In this document: positions 51,618 through 60,549 of the stretch, in pieces
Layout of the letters: the number at the start of each line of letters is the position of its first letter
How positions within the stretch are numbered: position 1 is the first letter of the stretch
Assembly (NCBI GenBank): GCA_024402135.1
Contig: JAKSJN010000002.1
Span: forward strand, 62,001-126,000
DNA: 64,000 nt
Direction: 5' to 3'
Source of the DNA: Bacteroidales bacterium
GTDB lineage: Bacteria; Bacteroidota; Bacteroidia; Bacteroidales; UBA932
Translations under genes and position numbers: made by a program
The notes under the pieces: generated by a model
The model's database searches: none
Told to the model about the DNA's origin: nothing
Seen by the model: only the letters and a program-made list of their open reading frames with translations

Positions 51618-52619
51618 TTACTTGGTTACGGTAAGAGCGGTTGATTCAGCCTCGTAGTCGATGCAGGCCTTGAGCTCGTCGTCTACCTTCATGACTGAAA
51701 GGGTTGCACCGGCCATCTCGAGAGATGTGAAGTAGTTGCCGACGAATGAGCGGTATACCTTGATGCCTTTCTCTGCCATGATCTTCTCAACCTCATTGTA
51801 GAGGATGTAGAGCTCGAGGAGTGGGGTTGAACCGAGACCTGAGATGAGTACAACGACCTCGTCACCTGCCTCGAACGGCTTGTCCGGAAGGATCACGTTG
51901 CACATACGCTCGGCGATCTGCTGTGCAGTCTCGAGCGGAGCAACCTCGATACCTGGCTCACCGTGATGACCGATACCTACCTCCATCATACCTGGCTCGA
52001 TGGTAAAGTTAGGGTGACCTACTGCAGGGAGGGTGCAAGGGCTGAGGCCGACACCCATACTGCGGGTGTTGTCGATAGCCTTCTGGGCAACTGCAAGTAC
52101 TTCCTCGAGGCTGCCGCCCATAGAAGCCTTTGCGCCACCGCACTTCCACATGAGAATCTCTCCTGCCACGCCGCGTCTCTTGGCGAGGTCGGTATTTGGA
52201 GCTGAAGGAACGTCGTCGTTAGCGACAACCTTGCCGACCTTGATGCCGTCTTCCTCTGCGAGCTCCATTGCCATGGCAACGTTCATGTTGTCGCCGGCAT
52301 AGTTGCCATAAAGGACAGCTACACCCTTTCCGGCATCAGCCTCGCGGATAGCGTCATAGAACATTGCTGCAGATGGAGATGAGAAGAGCTCACCTACTGC
52401 GACAGCGTCAACCATGTTCTTGCCGATGTATCCGATGAATGCTGGCTTGTGACCTGAACCACCACCGGTAACGACACCTACCTTGCCCTCTACTGGGGCG
52501 TTCTTATATTTGAGTACTCTTTCGTTCTCAGTTGGAGCGATTAGATTCTTGTGAGCCTTGACGAAGCCCTCGAGCATCTCGTCAACTACGAAATCCGGGT
52601 TGTTGATGATTTTCTGCAT
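51618..52619 (-). CDS. dhaK: Dihydroxyacetone/ketotetrose-kinase K subunit (DhaK)
   Basis: 333 residues. The substrate-binding domain carries GGGSGHKPAF (~52-61) and the covalent His in EVGIGHHGEPGIEV (His218/219), which binds the ketose carbonyl as a hemiaminal. The family includes dihydroxyacetone kinases and the erythrulose kinases of threitol/erythritol and apiose catabolism, which also work with an RpiB-type isomerase. Given rpiB directly upstream (23 bp) and no glycerol dehydrogenase, a ketotetrose-type substrate is plausible but not shown. Confidence 0.9.
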   Translation of the reverse strand: MQKIINNPDFVVDEMLEGFVKAHKNLIAPTENERVLKYKNAPVEGKVGVVTGGGSGHKPAFIGYIGKNMVDAVAVGELFSSPSAAMFYDAIREADAGKGVAVLYGNYAGDNMNVAMAMELAEEDGIKVGKVVANDDVPSAPNTDLAKRRGVAGEILMWKCGGAKASMGGSLEEVLAVAQKAIDNTRSMGVGLSPCTLPAVGHPNFTIEPGMMEVGIGHHGEPGIEVAPLETAQQIAERMCNVILPDKPFEAGDEVVVLISGLGSTPLLELYILYNEVEKIMAEKGIKVYRSFVGNYFTSLEMAGATLSVMKVDDELKACIDYEAESTALTVTK

Positions 52620-52642
52620 GGTTATCTGGTTGTTTTAGTTGT

Positions 52643-53107
52643 TTACTTGGTTTCTGGATGGAAAGACTGCTTCTCGAGCTGACGCATCTGGTCAACCTTT
52701 GGCTGTGAACCGCCGCCCTGGAACTCTGATACGAGCCATGCGTCAACGATTGTCTTTGCTAGTTCAGGTCCGATGACACGCTCACCCATGGTAAGGATCT
52801 GGGCATCATTGCTCTTGCGGAGACGCTCAGCCGAGAATACGTCATGGCATACACCAGCGTATACACCCTCGACCTTGTTTGCGATCATTGCCATACCGAG
52901 ACCGGTACCGCAGATAAGGATTCCTCTTTCGAATGAGCCGTCCTGGATCTTGAGAGCGAGGTTGTATCCGATTTCAGGATAATATGCTCCCGGATGAGAT
53001 CCATAATAGTCAAGATCGGTGACTTCGATACCCTTCTTCTCGAGGTGGGCAACAATGACTTTCTTCAGGTTTACTGCAGCGTCGTCGCAGTCGATTACTA
53101 CTTTCAT
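52643..53107 (-). CDS. RpiB/LacAB-family sugar-phosphate isomerase
   Basis: 154 residues from the ATG at 53107; the extended frame would run into the HTCS gene. The catalytic Cys is in GILICGTGLGMAMIANK (~63-79), and YYPEIG and CHDVFSAERLRKSNDAQILTMGERVIG complete the fold. In most RpiB proteins the N-terminal motif is DHAG; here it reads DCDDAAV, a His-to-Asp change seen in branches acting on other phosphosugars. Ribose-5-P isomerase is possible, but next to a DhaK/DhaL pair an isomerase for a phosphorylated ketotetrose (erythrulose 4-P to erythrose 4-P) is more likely. It starts 25 bp after the HTCS stop. Confidence 0.85.
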   Translation of the reverse strand: MKVVIDCDDAAVNLKKVIVAHLEKKGIEVTDLDYYGSHPGAYYPEIGYNLALKIQDGSFERGILICGTGLGMAMIANKVEGVYAGVCHDVFSAERLRKSNDAQILTMGERVIGPELAKTIVDAWLVSEFQGGGSQPKVDQMRQLEKQSFHPETK

Positions 53108-53132
53108 TTTTATTAGGTTTATATTGTTAATA

Positions 53133-56100
53133 CTAATTCTTGATAAAGTCAGAAGGCAGCTTGTTGAACTGTTTCTGGAAACATTGTGCAAAATACGAAG
53201 GAGAAGAATATCCTACAAGATATGCGACCTCATTTATTCTGTACTTGTTCTCTGCAAGCATCTCTGCAGCCAGTTTGAGACGGCAGAGTCTGACATATTC
53301 GTTCATGGTGAGACCGGTAGCGGCCTTTATTTTTCTCGCAAGTGTAGGCTTTGACACATTCATCACATCAGCAAGTACTCCGATCGTCAGCTCTGTCTCG
53401 GAGATGTGTTCGATGATGTAGTCATGAAGCTTGTTGATGAAATCCTGTTCAACCTTGCTGACTGTCGAGCATGACAGATGAGACAACGGCGAGGTCGAGA
53501 ACTGACGGTTGCGGATATCCCTGTTGCGGAACAGCGCATTGATGTTCTCCTTGAGGACGTCCATCTTGAACGGCTTTTCAATGTATGCATCTGCTCCGGA
53601 CTTGAGCGAGCGTATATGAGTTTCGATTCCTACTGCAGCCGTCAGCAGCAGGACTGGGATATGACTCAGCTCGATATCTTCCTTGATCGCATTGCAAAGC
53701 TGACAGCCATCCATGCCAGGCATCATGATGTCACTGACAACAAGGTCGATCTTCTGTGTCTTGACAATCTGAAGTGCCTCCAGACCGTCTGCAGCGGCCA
53801 CAGTATTATAATCCTTGGAGAGTTCGTCCCGGATAAGTTCCCTCATCGGCTTGTTGTCTTCGACGACAAGTATGGTAGTATCCGGATTATCTTCAATCGA
53901 CTTTACCTCGACGTCCACCGTTGACATGGATTCCTCACTGACAGCCTGGGCTGGAACCTTGTTGTATGACTTGCTCTTTGGGATTTCGAACACAAAGGAG
54001 GTCATATCCTTGACATCAGTATCAAGATAGAGCTTCCCAGAATGCATCTCAGCAATCTTTCTGGAATATGTAAGGCCGAGACCGCTGCCTGTTCCCTTGT
54101 TGCTGTCAAGCTGGTAGAAGGCATTGAAGATATTTTCCTTTTCTATCTCGGAGATACGGTCACCATCATTCTCGACACGGAGGACGACCATTTCGGCATC
54201 ATCTGTAACCTTGAGGATTATGCTGGACTTGCAATACTTGACAGCATTTCCTATAAGATTGCAAAGGACACTCTCGATTGCCGAGTCATCACAATGAACC
54301 ATTATCGGAGTATCCGGAATGGATGCCTGCAGGCTGATGCCTTTGTTTTTAGCAGCCGTTGCGAAAGAATCGACGACCTTGAGGCACACAGGCTGGATAT
54401 CTTCATCTGCGAAAACAAGCATCGACTGGCCACTCTCAAGCTTTCGGAAGTCGAGAAGATCATTACAGAGTTTCTTCAGGTTATCGATGTTGAGTCTCAT
54501 CGAATCAAACTCTCCGGAAACGTTTGCAGGGAGTTTTCCGACAGAACTTATCTTGTCCATAAGAATCTGGATCACCGATACAGGAGTCCTGATCTCGTGG
54601 GCGATATTGGTAAGAAGTTCCATCTTCTCGTGGACGATGTCTTTTTCTTTCTTTGCCTCGAGAAGTTCATTCTTGCGGGCAGTCTCCTCCTGGTCACGGC
54701 GCTTCCTGGACCTGTAGATCAGCCAGAGAGCCGAGCAGATGAGGGAAAGATAGATGAGCTTGGCGACGATGGAATAGTACCAGTTTGCCTTGATGACAAT
54801 ATCGATGCCGGCCTCTGTGGCAGGGTCGTCACTTCCAAGATAATTCACAGTGAAGGTATATGCGCCAGGACGAAGGTTCGTGAAGGCCATGCTTCCTTCA
54901 TTGGTTGTGAATTCATTGTTGAATCCGGTAGCGGAAAGCCTGCACAGATAGTTCGATGAGTTTGGATCGCCATACGTCATCGGAGAGAATGAGACTTTCA
55001 CGTATGCAGCATCCTTCTTCCTGACGGTAAAGGTGTCTTCGGTGATTACAAAATGGCCATCCGGGTTCTGGAGATGGTTGTTCCCGAGGTCGGACAGGAT
55101 GCTGACAGCCGTAATCTTCAAAGGGACGTTCCTGAATATCTCACGCAGATACTCGGGGTCGAAACCAAGAAGTCCATTGTAGGTACCGAAATAGAAGTTG
55201 CCGTCCGAGGATTCGTAGCCCTTGCAGTACGAGAACTGGCTTCCGATGACATTGTCTTTCTGGAGATATGTCTTCTTTATGGTGAATGATCGGGCATCCA
55301 TCTCGACCAGACCGTCACTGGTAGTGATCCACAGCATCTTTTCGTCATCCTCGAGCATGTTTCTGACCGTATTCGAAGGCATTCCCTGAGCTGTCGTGCT
55401 GTATGCAATGTCAGTGACCTTGCTGCCCTCTTTGAGGGATGAAAGCTTGATCCTGTAGAGACCGGCACCTGATGTTGCCATCCAGATGGCGCCAAAAGAG
55501 TCTTTGAAGAGACTGGATATGATGTAGTCCTTTGTGAATACGTTTTCTGTCCTGAATGACTTGTTCTCAAGGTCAAGGACTCCGAATCCCGTACCATACA
55601 GACCAAGAACAAGACGGCCCGGGGTATCCTCGATCAGGCAATGAACGAAGCGGTGGCCGACTGCATCGACAATGTCGAACCTGTCGTGGACACTGTCGTA
55701 TTCAAACAGACCTTCACCGGTCGACACATACAAGGTTCCTGATGGAGTGCGGTACATCGAGAGACAATCATTGCATTCAAGAGCATAGTTCTTGACAAGA
55801 GTCTCGGTCCTCGCGTCCATGGCAAAGACACCCTCTCCATATGTGGCGATGAAGATGGTATTGCCGACACGGATCATATCGGTTATGGCTGTACCGTAAG
55901 GAATATGTGAACGATTCGTATAGTCGGTGAAAACTTCAGCGACGGGATCGTATCTGTTTAAATAGCCTTCCTCCGTTCCAAGATAAAGCTCTCCATGCAA
56001 TCCTTCGCAGATCGCACGGACTGAATTTCCAACAAGGCTTCCAGGGCCCTCGTCAGAAACGAAACGTTCGAAGCCATCTTCGTATGAAGCCCATCCTCGA

Positions 56101-57047
56101 AGGCCGCCATTATAGGTACCGGCCCATACGCTGCCGGTGTTATCTGTGAAAAGGCATCTGATGCTCTCGCCTCCGATGAGGTTTTCATCGAGGACATCAG
56201 GGAACTGCCTTTCTATGTTTCCATTTGAAGTATCATAAATGACAAGGCCATACGCAGTGCCGATCCAGCAGAGTCCGGAGCGGTACATGAGTGAATAGAT
56301 TTCCGCCTTGTTTTCGAGAATGTCAGAACCGACTATTTCCTGTTCCGTACCGTGTGAAATGTCGATCCTGCAGACTTTCTTTATGCCGTCAGACACCATG
56401 ACGTCTGAGCCGCCCATGTATTCAATGTAGCCGAACTGACGGTTCTCCCCTTCCATCCTGATGACGCGGATATTGTCAAGGGCAGTATTGTATACATAGA
56501 GGAAACTGTTGTTAGCTGTAAAGACGAGGTTATCGTTTTCGATGACACAGGTCTTGTTCGGAGAAAGAGATCCGGTGTCCTTGATCTTCTCCAGCCTGTC
56601 TCCGGATTTGATGTATTTCCAGAGACCGTCGTTGCAGGTGATCCAAACCGTGCCGTCCTCGGTCACGTCTATGTCACTCACCTGTGACTTTCCAAGGGCA
56701 TCGATGCCATGAAAAGTCTGATTGATTACATCGTAATAACCGGTGCCGGATGTGGAACCGATCCACACACAGTTATCCTTGTCAGTGATGACGGTTACGA
56801 TGTTCGGAGCACAGGCAGCAAGATAGTCCTCGTTGAGAAACTGAATGAAGCCGTCTCCGGAATAGAAATAGACTCCTTCCCTGGTACCGACCCAGAGACG
56901 GTTGAAATCGTCCTGGCAGCACGAGGTGATGTTTGTGGCCGGCAGGCCCTCCGTGTGGGAATAATGCATGTAGAAATGATGCTTATTCTCACCGGAGGCC
57001 GCCAAAGCCGCAAAAAGTAATATTGCTATAGACAGGAGTCTTTTCAT
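53133..57047 (-). CDS. Hybrid two-component system regulator (HTCS) with AraC output
   Basis: 1304 residues. Order: signal anchor (1-19), periplasmic reg_prop beta-propellers (~25-690), Y_Y_Y domain (~690-755), transmembrane helix (~757-778), HisKA with phosphoacceptor His in NIAHEIRTPVSV (~818), HATPase (~930-1035; GTGSGLGLTYS), receiver (VVEDNK at ~1056; phosphoacceptor Asp in VVSDIMMPGMDG, ~1100) and an AraC-type HTH (~1200-1304). HTCSs sense oligosaccharides in the periplasm and activate the neighbouring polysaccharide locus. It sits between the GH10 gene (27 bp) and rpiB (25 bp). An own promoter is predicted, so it probably heads the rpiB-garR transcript. Confidence 0.95.
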   Translation of the reverse strand: MKRLLSIAILLFAALAASGENKHHFYMHYSHTEGLPATNITSCCQDDFNRLWVGTREGVYFYSGDGFIQFLNEDYLAACAPNIVTVITDKDNCVWIGSTSGTGYYDVINQTFHGIDALGKSQVSDIDVTEDGTVWITCNDGLWKYIKSGDRLEKIKDTGSLSPNKTCVIENDNLVFTANNSFLYVYNTALDNIRVIRMEGENRQFGYIEYMGGSDVMVSDGIKKVCRIDISHGTEQEIVGSDILENKAEIYSLMYRSGLCWIGTAYGLVIYDTSNGNIERQFPDVLDENLIGGESIRCLFTDNTGSVWAGTYNGGLRGWASYEDGFERFVSDEGPGSLVGNSVRAICEGLHGELYLGTEEGYLNRYDPVAEVFTDYTNRSHIPYGTAITDMIRVGNTIFIATYGEGVFAMDARTETLVKNYALECNDCLSMYRTPSGTLYVSTGEGLFEYDSVHDRFDIVDAVGHRFVHCLIEDTPGRLVLGLYGTGFGVLDLENKSFRTENVFTKDYIISSLFKDSFGAIWMATSGAGLYRIKLSSLKEGSKVTDIAYSTTAQGMPSNTVRNMLEDDEKMLWITTSDGLVEMDARSFTIKKTYLQKDNVIGSQFSYCKGYESSDGNFYFGTYNGLLGFDPEYLREIFRNVPLKITAVSILSDLGNNHLQNPDGHFVITEDTFTVRKKDAAYVKVSFSPMTYGDPNSSNYLCRLSATGFNNEFTTNEGSMAFTNLRPGAYTFTVNYLGSDDPATEAGIDIVIKANWYYSIVAKLIYLSLICSALWLIYRSRKRRDQEETARKNELLEAKKEKDIVHEKMELLTNIAHEIRTPVSVIQILMDKISSVGKLPANVSGEFDSMRLNIDNLKKLCNDLLDFRKLESGQSMLVFADEDIQPVCLKVVDSFATAAKNKGISLQASIPDTPIMVHCDDSAIESVLCNLIGNAVKYCKSSIILKVTDDAEMVVLRVENDGDRISEIEKENIFNAFYQLDSNKGTGSGLGLTYSRKIAEMHSGKLYLDTDVKDMTSFVFEIPKSKSYNKVPAQAVSEESMSTVDVEVKSIEDNPDTTILVVEDNKPMRELIRDELSKDYNTVAAADGLEALQIVKTQKIDLVVSDIMMPGMDGCQLCNAIKEDIELSHIPVLLLTAAVGIETHIRSLKSGADAYIEKPFKMDVLKENINALFRNRDIRNRQFSTSPLSHLSCSTVSKVEQDFINKLHDYIIEHISETELTIGVLADVMNVSKPTLARKIKAATGLTMNEYVRLCRLKLAAEMLAENKYRINEVAYLVGYSSPSYFAQCFQKQFNKLPSDFIKN

Positions 57048-57066
57048 TTTATTCTATTGCAATATG

Positions 57067-57094
57067 CAAAGATACTACTTTCCTGGGATAGCAA
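57067..57094 (-). promoter_or_regulatory. Predicted internal promoter for the HTCS gene
   Basis: Minus-strand TATCTTTG (57067-57074) matches TAnnTTTG, with a partial -33 TTG at 57092-57094, 17 bp away. It lies between the GH10 stop and the HTCS start, giving a ~15-nt leader. It would allow regulator expression without induction of the hydrolase genes. Confidence 0.45.
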
Positions 57095-58226
57095 GCACGT
57101 TATAGTATGCCTGGTGTGGAGTGTAGTCACGGTTCCAGAGAAGAGGATAGTTTGTTCTGCGTGGAATCGGATATCCATTCTTCCATGATGTGCCGTCATG
57201 AGTTCCCCAGAAGGTTACTCGGTCGATCACATCCCTATGGCTGTAGAAGATGCGGAAAAGTTCAGCATAACGCTCAGCAAGCTGCTGTTCAACTTCTGCA
57301 GGAAGTCCGTCGCGATATGGATCGAAGAACTCCTTGAACTCCTCAAGCTGGAACTGAGCCTCTTCCATTGCATGGCCGATGATCTGGCCTTCCTTTGTGA
57401 GAGGAAGAACGTCGACATCGATTTCGGTGATCAGAACCTTGACGCCAAGAGCAGCAAGCTTGTTGATTGCATCCTCTATGTATTCGGTCTTTGGATAGTT
57501 GAGTCCCCAGTGTGCCTGGATGCCTACACCGTCGATACGAAGGCCTTCTGCCTTGAGCATCTTGACCATCTTGATGATACCCTCGAGATGAGCAGGTCTC
57601 CATACATTGAAGTCATTGTAATAGAGTTCAACCTCCTTAGGGCAGTACATGTCAGCATACTTGAAAGCAAGCTTCACGACTTCCTCACCATTGCCGAGAG
57701 CCTTAACCCAGCCTTTCTCACGGTACTCACCGTACTCGCCGATGATCTCATTCACTACATCCCATGCATTCACCTTGTTACCGAAATGGGTGCAGACAGT
57801 CTCGATATAGCTGCGGAGGGTCTCCACGAGCTCATCATGGCTCTTGTACTCACCATTCTCCTTGAAGAAGAAGTGGTCAGGAGTCTGGTTATGCCAGCAG
57901 AGAGTGTGACCGAGAGTCCAGAGGTGGTTCTTCTGACCGAACTCGACATAAGCATCGGCCCTGTCCCACGCCCATACATCTGCCTTTGGATGCAGTGATT
58001 CAGGTTTCAGCTCGTTGCCAGGAGAGATTGCATTGAACTGACTGGTGATGAGCTCGATAGACTTAGGGTTTCTGCTGCTGATGTCGAAGCTGCTGATTGC
58101 AGCGCCGATCTTGAATGCATCCTTGTATGCATCCTTCAGTGAAGCAGCTTTCTTCTGTGCATCTGCGCTGCCGAGAGAAAGGACCAGAAGTCCAAGTGCA
58201 GCACATGAAAATGACTTGAGATTCAT
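57075..58226 (-). CDS. GH10 endo-beta-1,4-xylanase, exported
   Basis: 383 residues with a signal peptide (to ~23, GSADAQ). Single GH10 catalytic barrel with no carbohydrate-binding module. The general acid/base is Glu160 in NAWDVVNEI, and the nucleophile is Glu268 in VLITEIDVDV. Substrate-side residues GHTLCWHNQTP (~106-116) and IDGVGIQAHWG are also present. A retaining xylanase cleaving the beta-1,4-xylan backbone. Short, 21 bp downstream of the GH3 gene and directly before the HTCS. This gives the locus a xylan or arabinoxylan character. Confidence 0.95.
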   Translation of the reverse strand: MNLKSFSCAALGLLVLSLGSADAQKKAASLKDAYKDAFKIGAAISSFDISSRNPKSIELITSQFNAISPGNELKPESLHPKADVWAWDRADAYVEFGQKNHLWTLGHTLCWHNQTPDHFFFKENGEYKSHDELVETLRSYIETVCTHFGNKVNAWDVVNEIIGEYGEYREKGWVKALGNGEEVVKLAFKYADMYCPKEVELYYNDFNVWRPAHLEGIIKMVKMLKAEGLRIDGVGIQAHWGLNYPKTEYIEDAINKLAALGVKVLITEIDVDVLPLTKEGQIIGHAMEEAQFQLEEFKEFFDPYRDGLPAEVEQQLAERYAELFRIFYSHRDVIDRVTFWGTHDGTSWKNGYPIPRRTNYPLLWNRDYTPHQAYYNVLAIPGK

Positions 58227-58247
58227 TTGTAGGTTATTTTGGTTGTG

Positions 58248-60542
58248 TTACTTGATTCTGAGTGGAAGAGGCCTGCCGGTATCAGCGGATGATGTGCCGA
58301 CAAGAATCTGATAATCACCGCTCTTGACAGCAAGGCCATCGGAAGCCACATCGTAGTACTCGAAGGCATCGGAAGGGAGGGTGATCTTGAGTTTTACGGA
58401 CTTCCCGGCAGCAAGACGCGCTTTCTGGAAGCCCTTGAGTGACATGACTGGAGCAGCAGCGTCATTAAGACGCTTGACATAGACCTGTACGGTCTCAGCT
58501 CCATCGATTGCGCCGACATTGCTTACCTTTACCTTGACGGTAACAGGCTTGCCACGCTTGATCTTCTTTGATGAAAGGCGGGCCTTGCCGAGCTTGAAGG
58601 ATGTATAGCTCATACCATAGCCGAAAGCGTACAGAGGAGCCTCGGTCATGTACCGGTAGGTTCTGCCGTTCATGTCATAGTTTGTGAAATCAGGAAGCTG
58701 TGCTGTTGACTTATAGAAAGTGACAGGCAATTTTCCTGATGGGTTGTAGTCTCCAGTAAGTACATCGCCAAGAGCATTACCACCTTCCTGGCCACCGTAC
58801 CATGCGACAACAAGAGCGTCATAGTCAGCCTCGTTCTGGGCAAGCGCGATTGCTGAACCTGTGCAGAGGACGAATACAACCGGTTTTCCGGTAGAATGAA
58901 GTGCCTTGAGGACCTTGCCCTGGATTGCAGGGAGCTCGATTCTGGAGCGGTCGCCACCTGCGAAGCCATCAAGATGGACACCAAGTTCCTCGCCCTCCAG
59001 AGCTGGTGTGATACCACCGGCGAACACGATTACATCAGCCTCGGCTGCACGTGCTGCAAGAGCCGCGATAGCCTCGTCTGTATAGCACTCTGGCCCCATT
59101 GGAGGCAACTTCTGGGCAACCTTCCTGCTTCCAGACTCACCTGCTGCAGGAACGCCCTCCCACTCGCCGGCCATGTTCATGCCGGCTCTTGGAGCCTTGG
59201 GAACAGGAGTGAAGCCCTCAAGATGGTCGCAGCCTCGCTCGTAAGTAACCTCTGCATCTGGATAAGCATTCCTGATACCCTGAAGGACAGTTATCACATG
59301 AGTGGGATCTCCATTATAATTGCCAAGCATCAATGTGCTGTCGGCAGCATTGGGACCTATGACAGCAATCTTACTTACGCTGCCGCGTCTGATAGGAAGA
59401 ACGTCATTGTTCTTGAGAAGAACCATAGACTGTCTTGCTACCTTGCGGGCTTGTGCATTGTGCTCATCGCAAGCAACTACTGAATAAGGGATGTCAGCCC
59501 AAGGAAGCATCTCGACAGGATCGAACATTCCGAGTTCGAAGCGTCCTTTGAGCACTCGTCGTACGGCAACATCGATATCGGTCTCGCTGATGATGCCCCG
59601 TTCTACTGCTTCAACCAAGGTCTTGTAGTTGCTGCCGCACTCGATGTCGGTGCCGGCCTTGACTGCATCGGCAGAAGCCGAAGCAGCGTCAGTATGAGTG
59701 CCATGTGCTCCCGGTTTGAAGAAGTCGGTGATGGCACCACAATCGGAAACAACAAGTCCCTGGTAGTTCCAGCGGTTGCGAAGAATATCCATGAGAAGGA
59801 GATCACTGCCACAGCAAGGGACCCCTTCGTAGCGGTTATAAGCACCCATGACCTCCTGGACATCAGCTTCGGTCACAAGAGCCTTGAAAGCAGGAAGATA
59901 GGTTTCCCACAGATCTCTCTGAGAAACTACTGCATCGAACGAATGGCGAAGGCTTTCCGGTCCACTGTGGACTGCAAAGTGCTTCGCGCATGCGTGAAGT
60001 TTATAGTAATTATCGTCATTTCCCTGGAGACCTCTGACTGCCGCCTTGCCTATCACTGATGTAAGGTATGGATCTTCGCCATATGTTTCCTGGCCACGTC
60101 CCCATCTAGGATCACGGAAAATGTTAATGTTCGGAGTCCAGAATGACAGTCCAAGATATTGGAGATGCTGTCCGCGACGGATAGCCTCGTTGTACTTGGC
60201 TCTGGCCTCGTCCGAGATGATGGAGAACGTTTTCTCATGCTCCTCAGGGTCGAACATGGCTGCCATGGCGATAGCCTGCGGAAACACCGTAGCGACACCG
60301 GCACGGGCAACACCATGAAGTGCCTCGTTCCACCAGTTGTATTCAGGGATTCCGAGACGCTCGATACCTTCAGATCCGTTCATGAGGAAAGCCACCTTCT
60401 CTTCGAGAGTCATGCGGCCGATGAGATCATCGATACGCTGCTGGCGAGGAAGTTCAGGATTCTGGAAAGGATATGAAAAGGTCTGGGCGACCGATATGAT
60501 ACCGATCGCCAAGGCCAGAAAAGTGACAATAACTTTTTTCAT
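58248..60542 (-). CDS. GH3 glycosidase (beta-xylosidase/beta-glucosidase-like), exported
   Basis: 764 residues from the ATG at 60542; the longer frame is antisense-like nonsense upstream. Signal peptide ends SVAQ (~19). The (beta/alpha)8 N-domain includes FWTPNINIFRDPRWGRGQET and the nucleophile Asp in GLVVSDCGAI (~264). The alpha/beta C-domain (MVLLKNNDVLPI onward) and a fibronectin-III-like tail follow. It is close to the other GH3 in the window but lacks the PA14-type insert and the lipobox, so it should be soluble periplasmic. Next to a GH10 xylanase, xylo-oligosaccharide trimming is the likely task. Confidence 0.93.
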   Translation of the reverse strand: MKKVIVTFLALAIGIISVAQTFSYPFQNPELPRQQRIDDLIGRMTLEEKVAFLMNGSEGIERLGIPEYNWWNEALHGVARAGVATVFPQAIAMAAMFDPEEHEKTFSIISDEARAKYNEAIRRGQHLQYLGLSFWTPNINIFRDPRWGRGQETYGEDPYLTSVIGKAAVRGLQGNDDNYYKLHACAKHFAVHSGPESLRHSFDAVVSQRDLWETYLPAFKALVTEADVQEVMGAYNRYEGVPCCGSDLLLMDILRNRWNYQGLVVSDCGAITDFFKPGAHGTHTDAASASADAVKAGTDIECGSNYKTLVEAVERGIISETDIDVAVRRVLKGRFELGMFDPVEMLPWADIPYSVVACDEHNAQARKVARQSMVLLKNNDVLPIRRGSVSKIAVIGPNAADSTLMLGNYNGDPTHVITVLQGIRNAYPDAEVTYERGCDHLEGFTPVPKAPRAGMNMAGEWEGVPAAGESGSRKVAQKLPPMGPECYTDEAIAALAARAAEADVIVFAGGITPALEGEELGVHLDGFAGGDRSRIELPAIQGKVLKALHSTGKPVVFVLCTGSAIALAQNEADYDALVVAWYGGQEGGNALGDVLTGDYNPSGKLPVTFYKSTAQLPDFTNYDMNGRTYRYMTEAPLYAFGYGMSYTSFKLGKARLSSKKIKRGKPVTVKVKVSNVGAIDGAETVQVYVKRLNDAAAPVMSLKGFQKARLAAGKSVKLKITLPSDAFEYYDVASDGLAVKSGDYQILVGTSSADTGRPLPLRIK

Positions 60543-60549
60543 CGATTGA

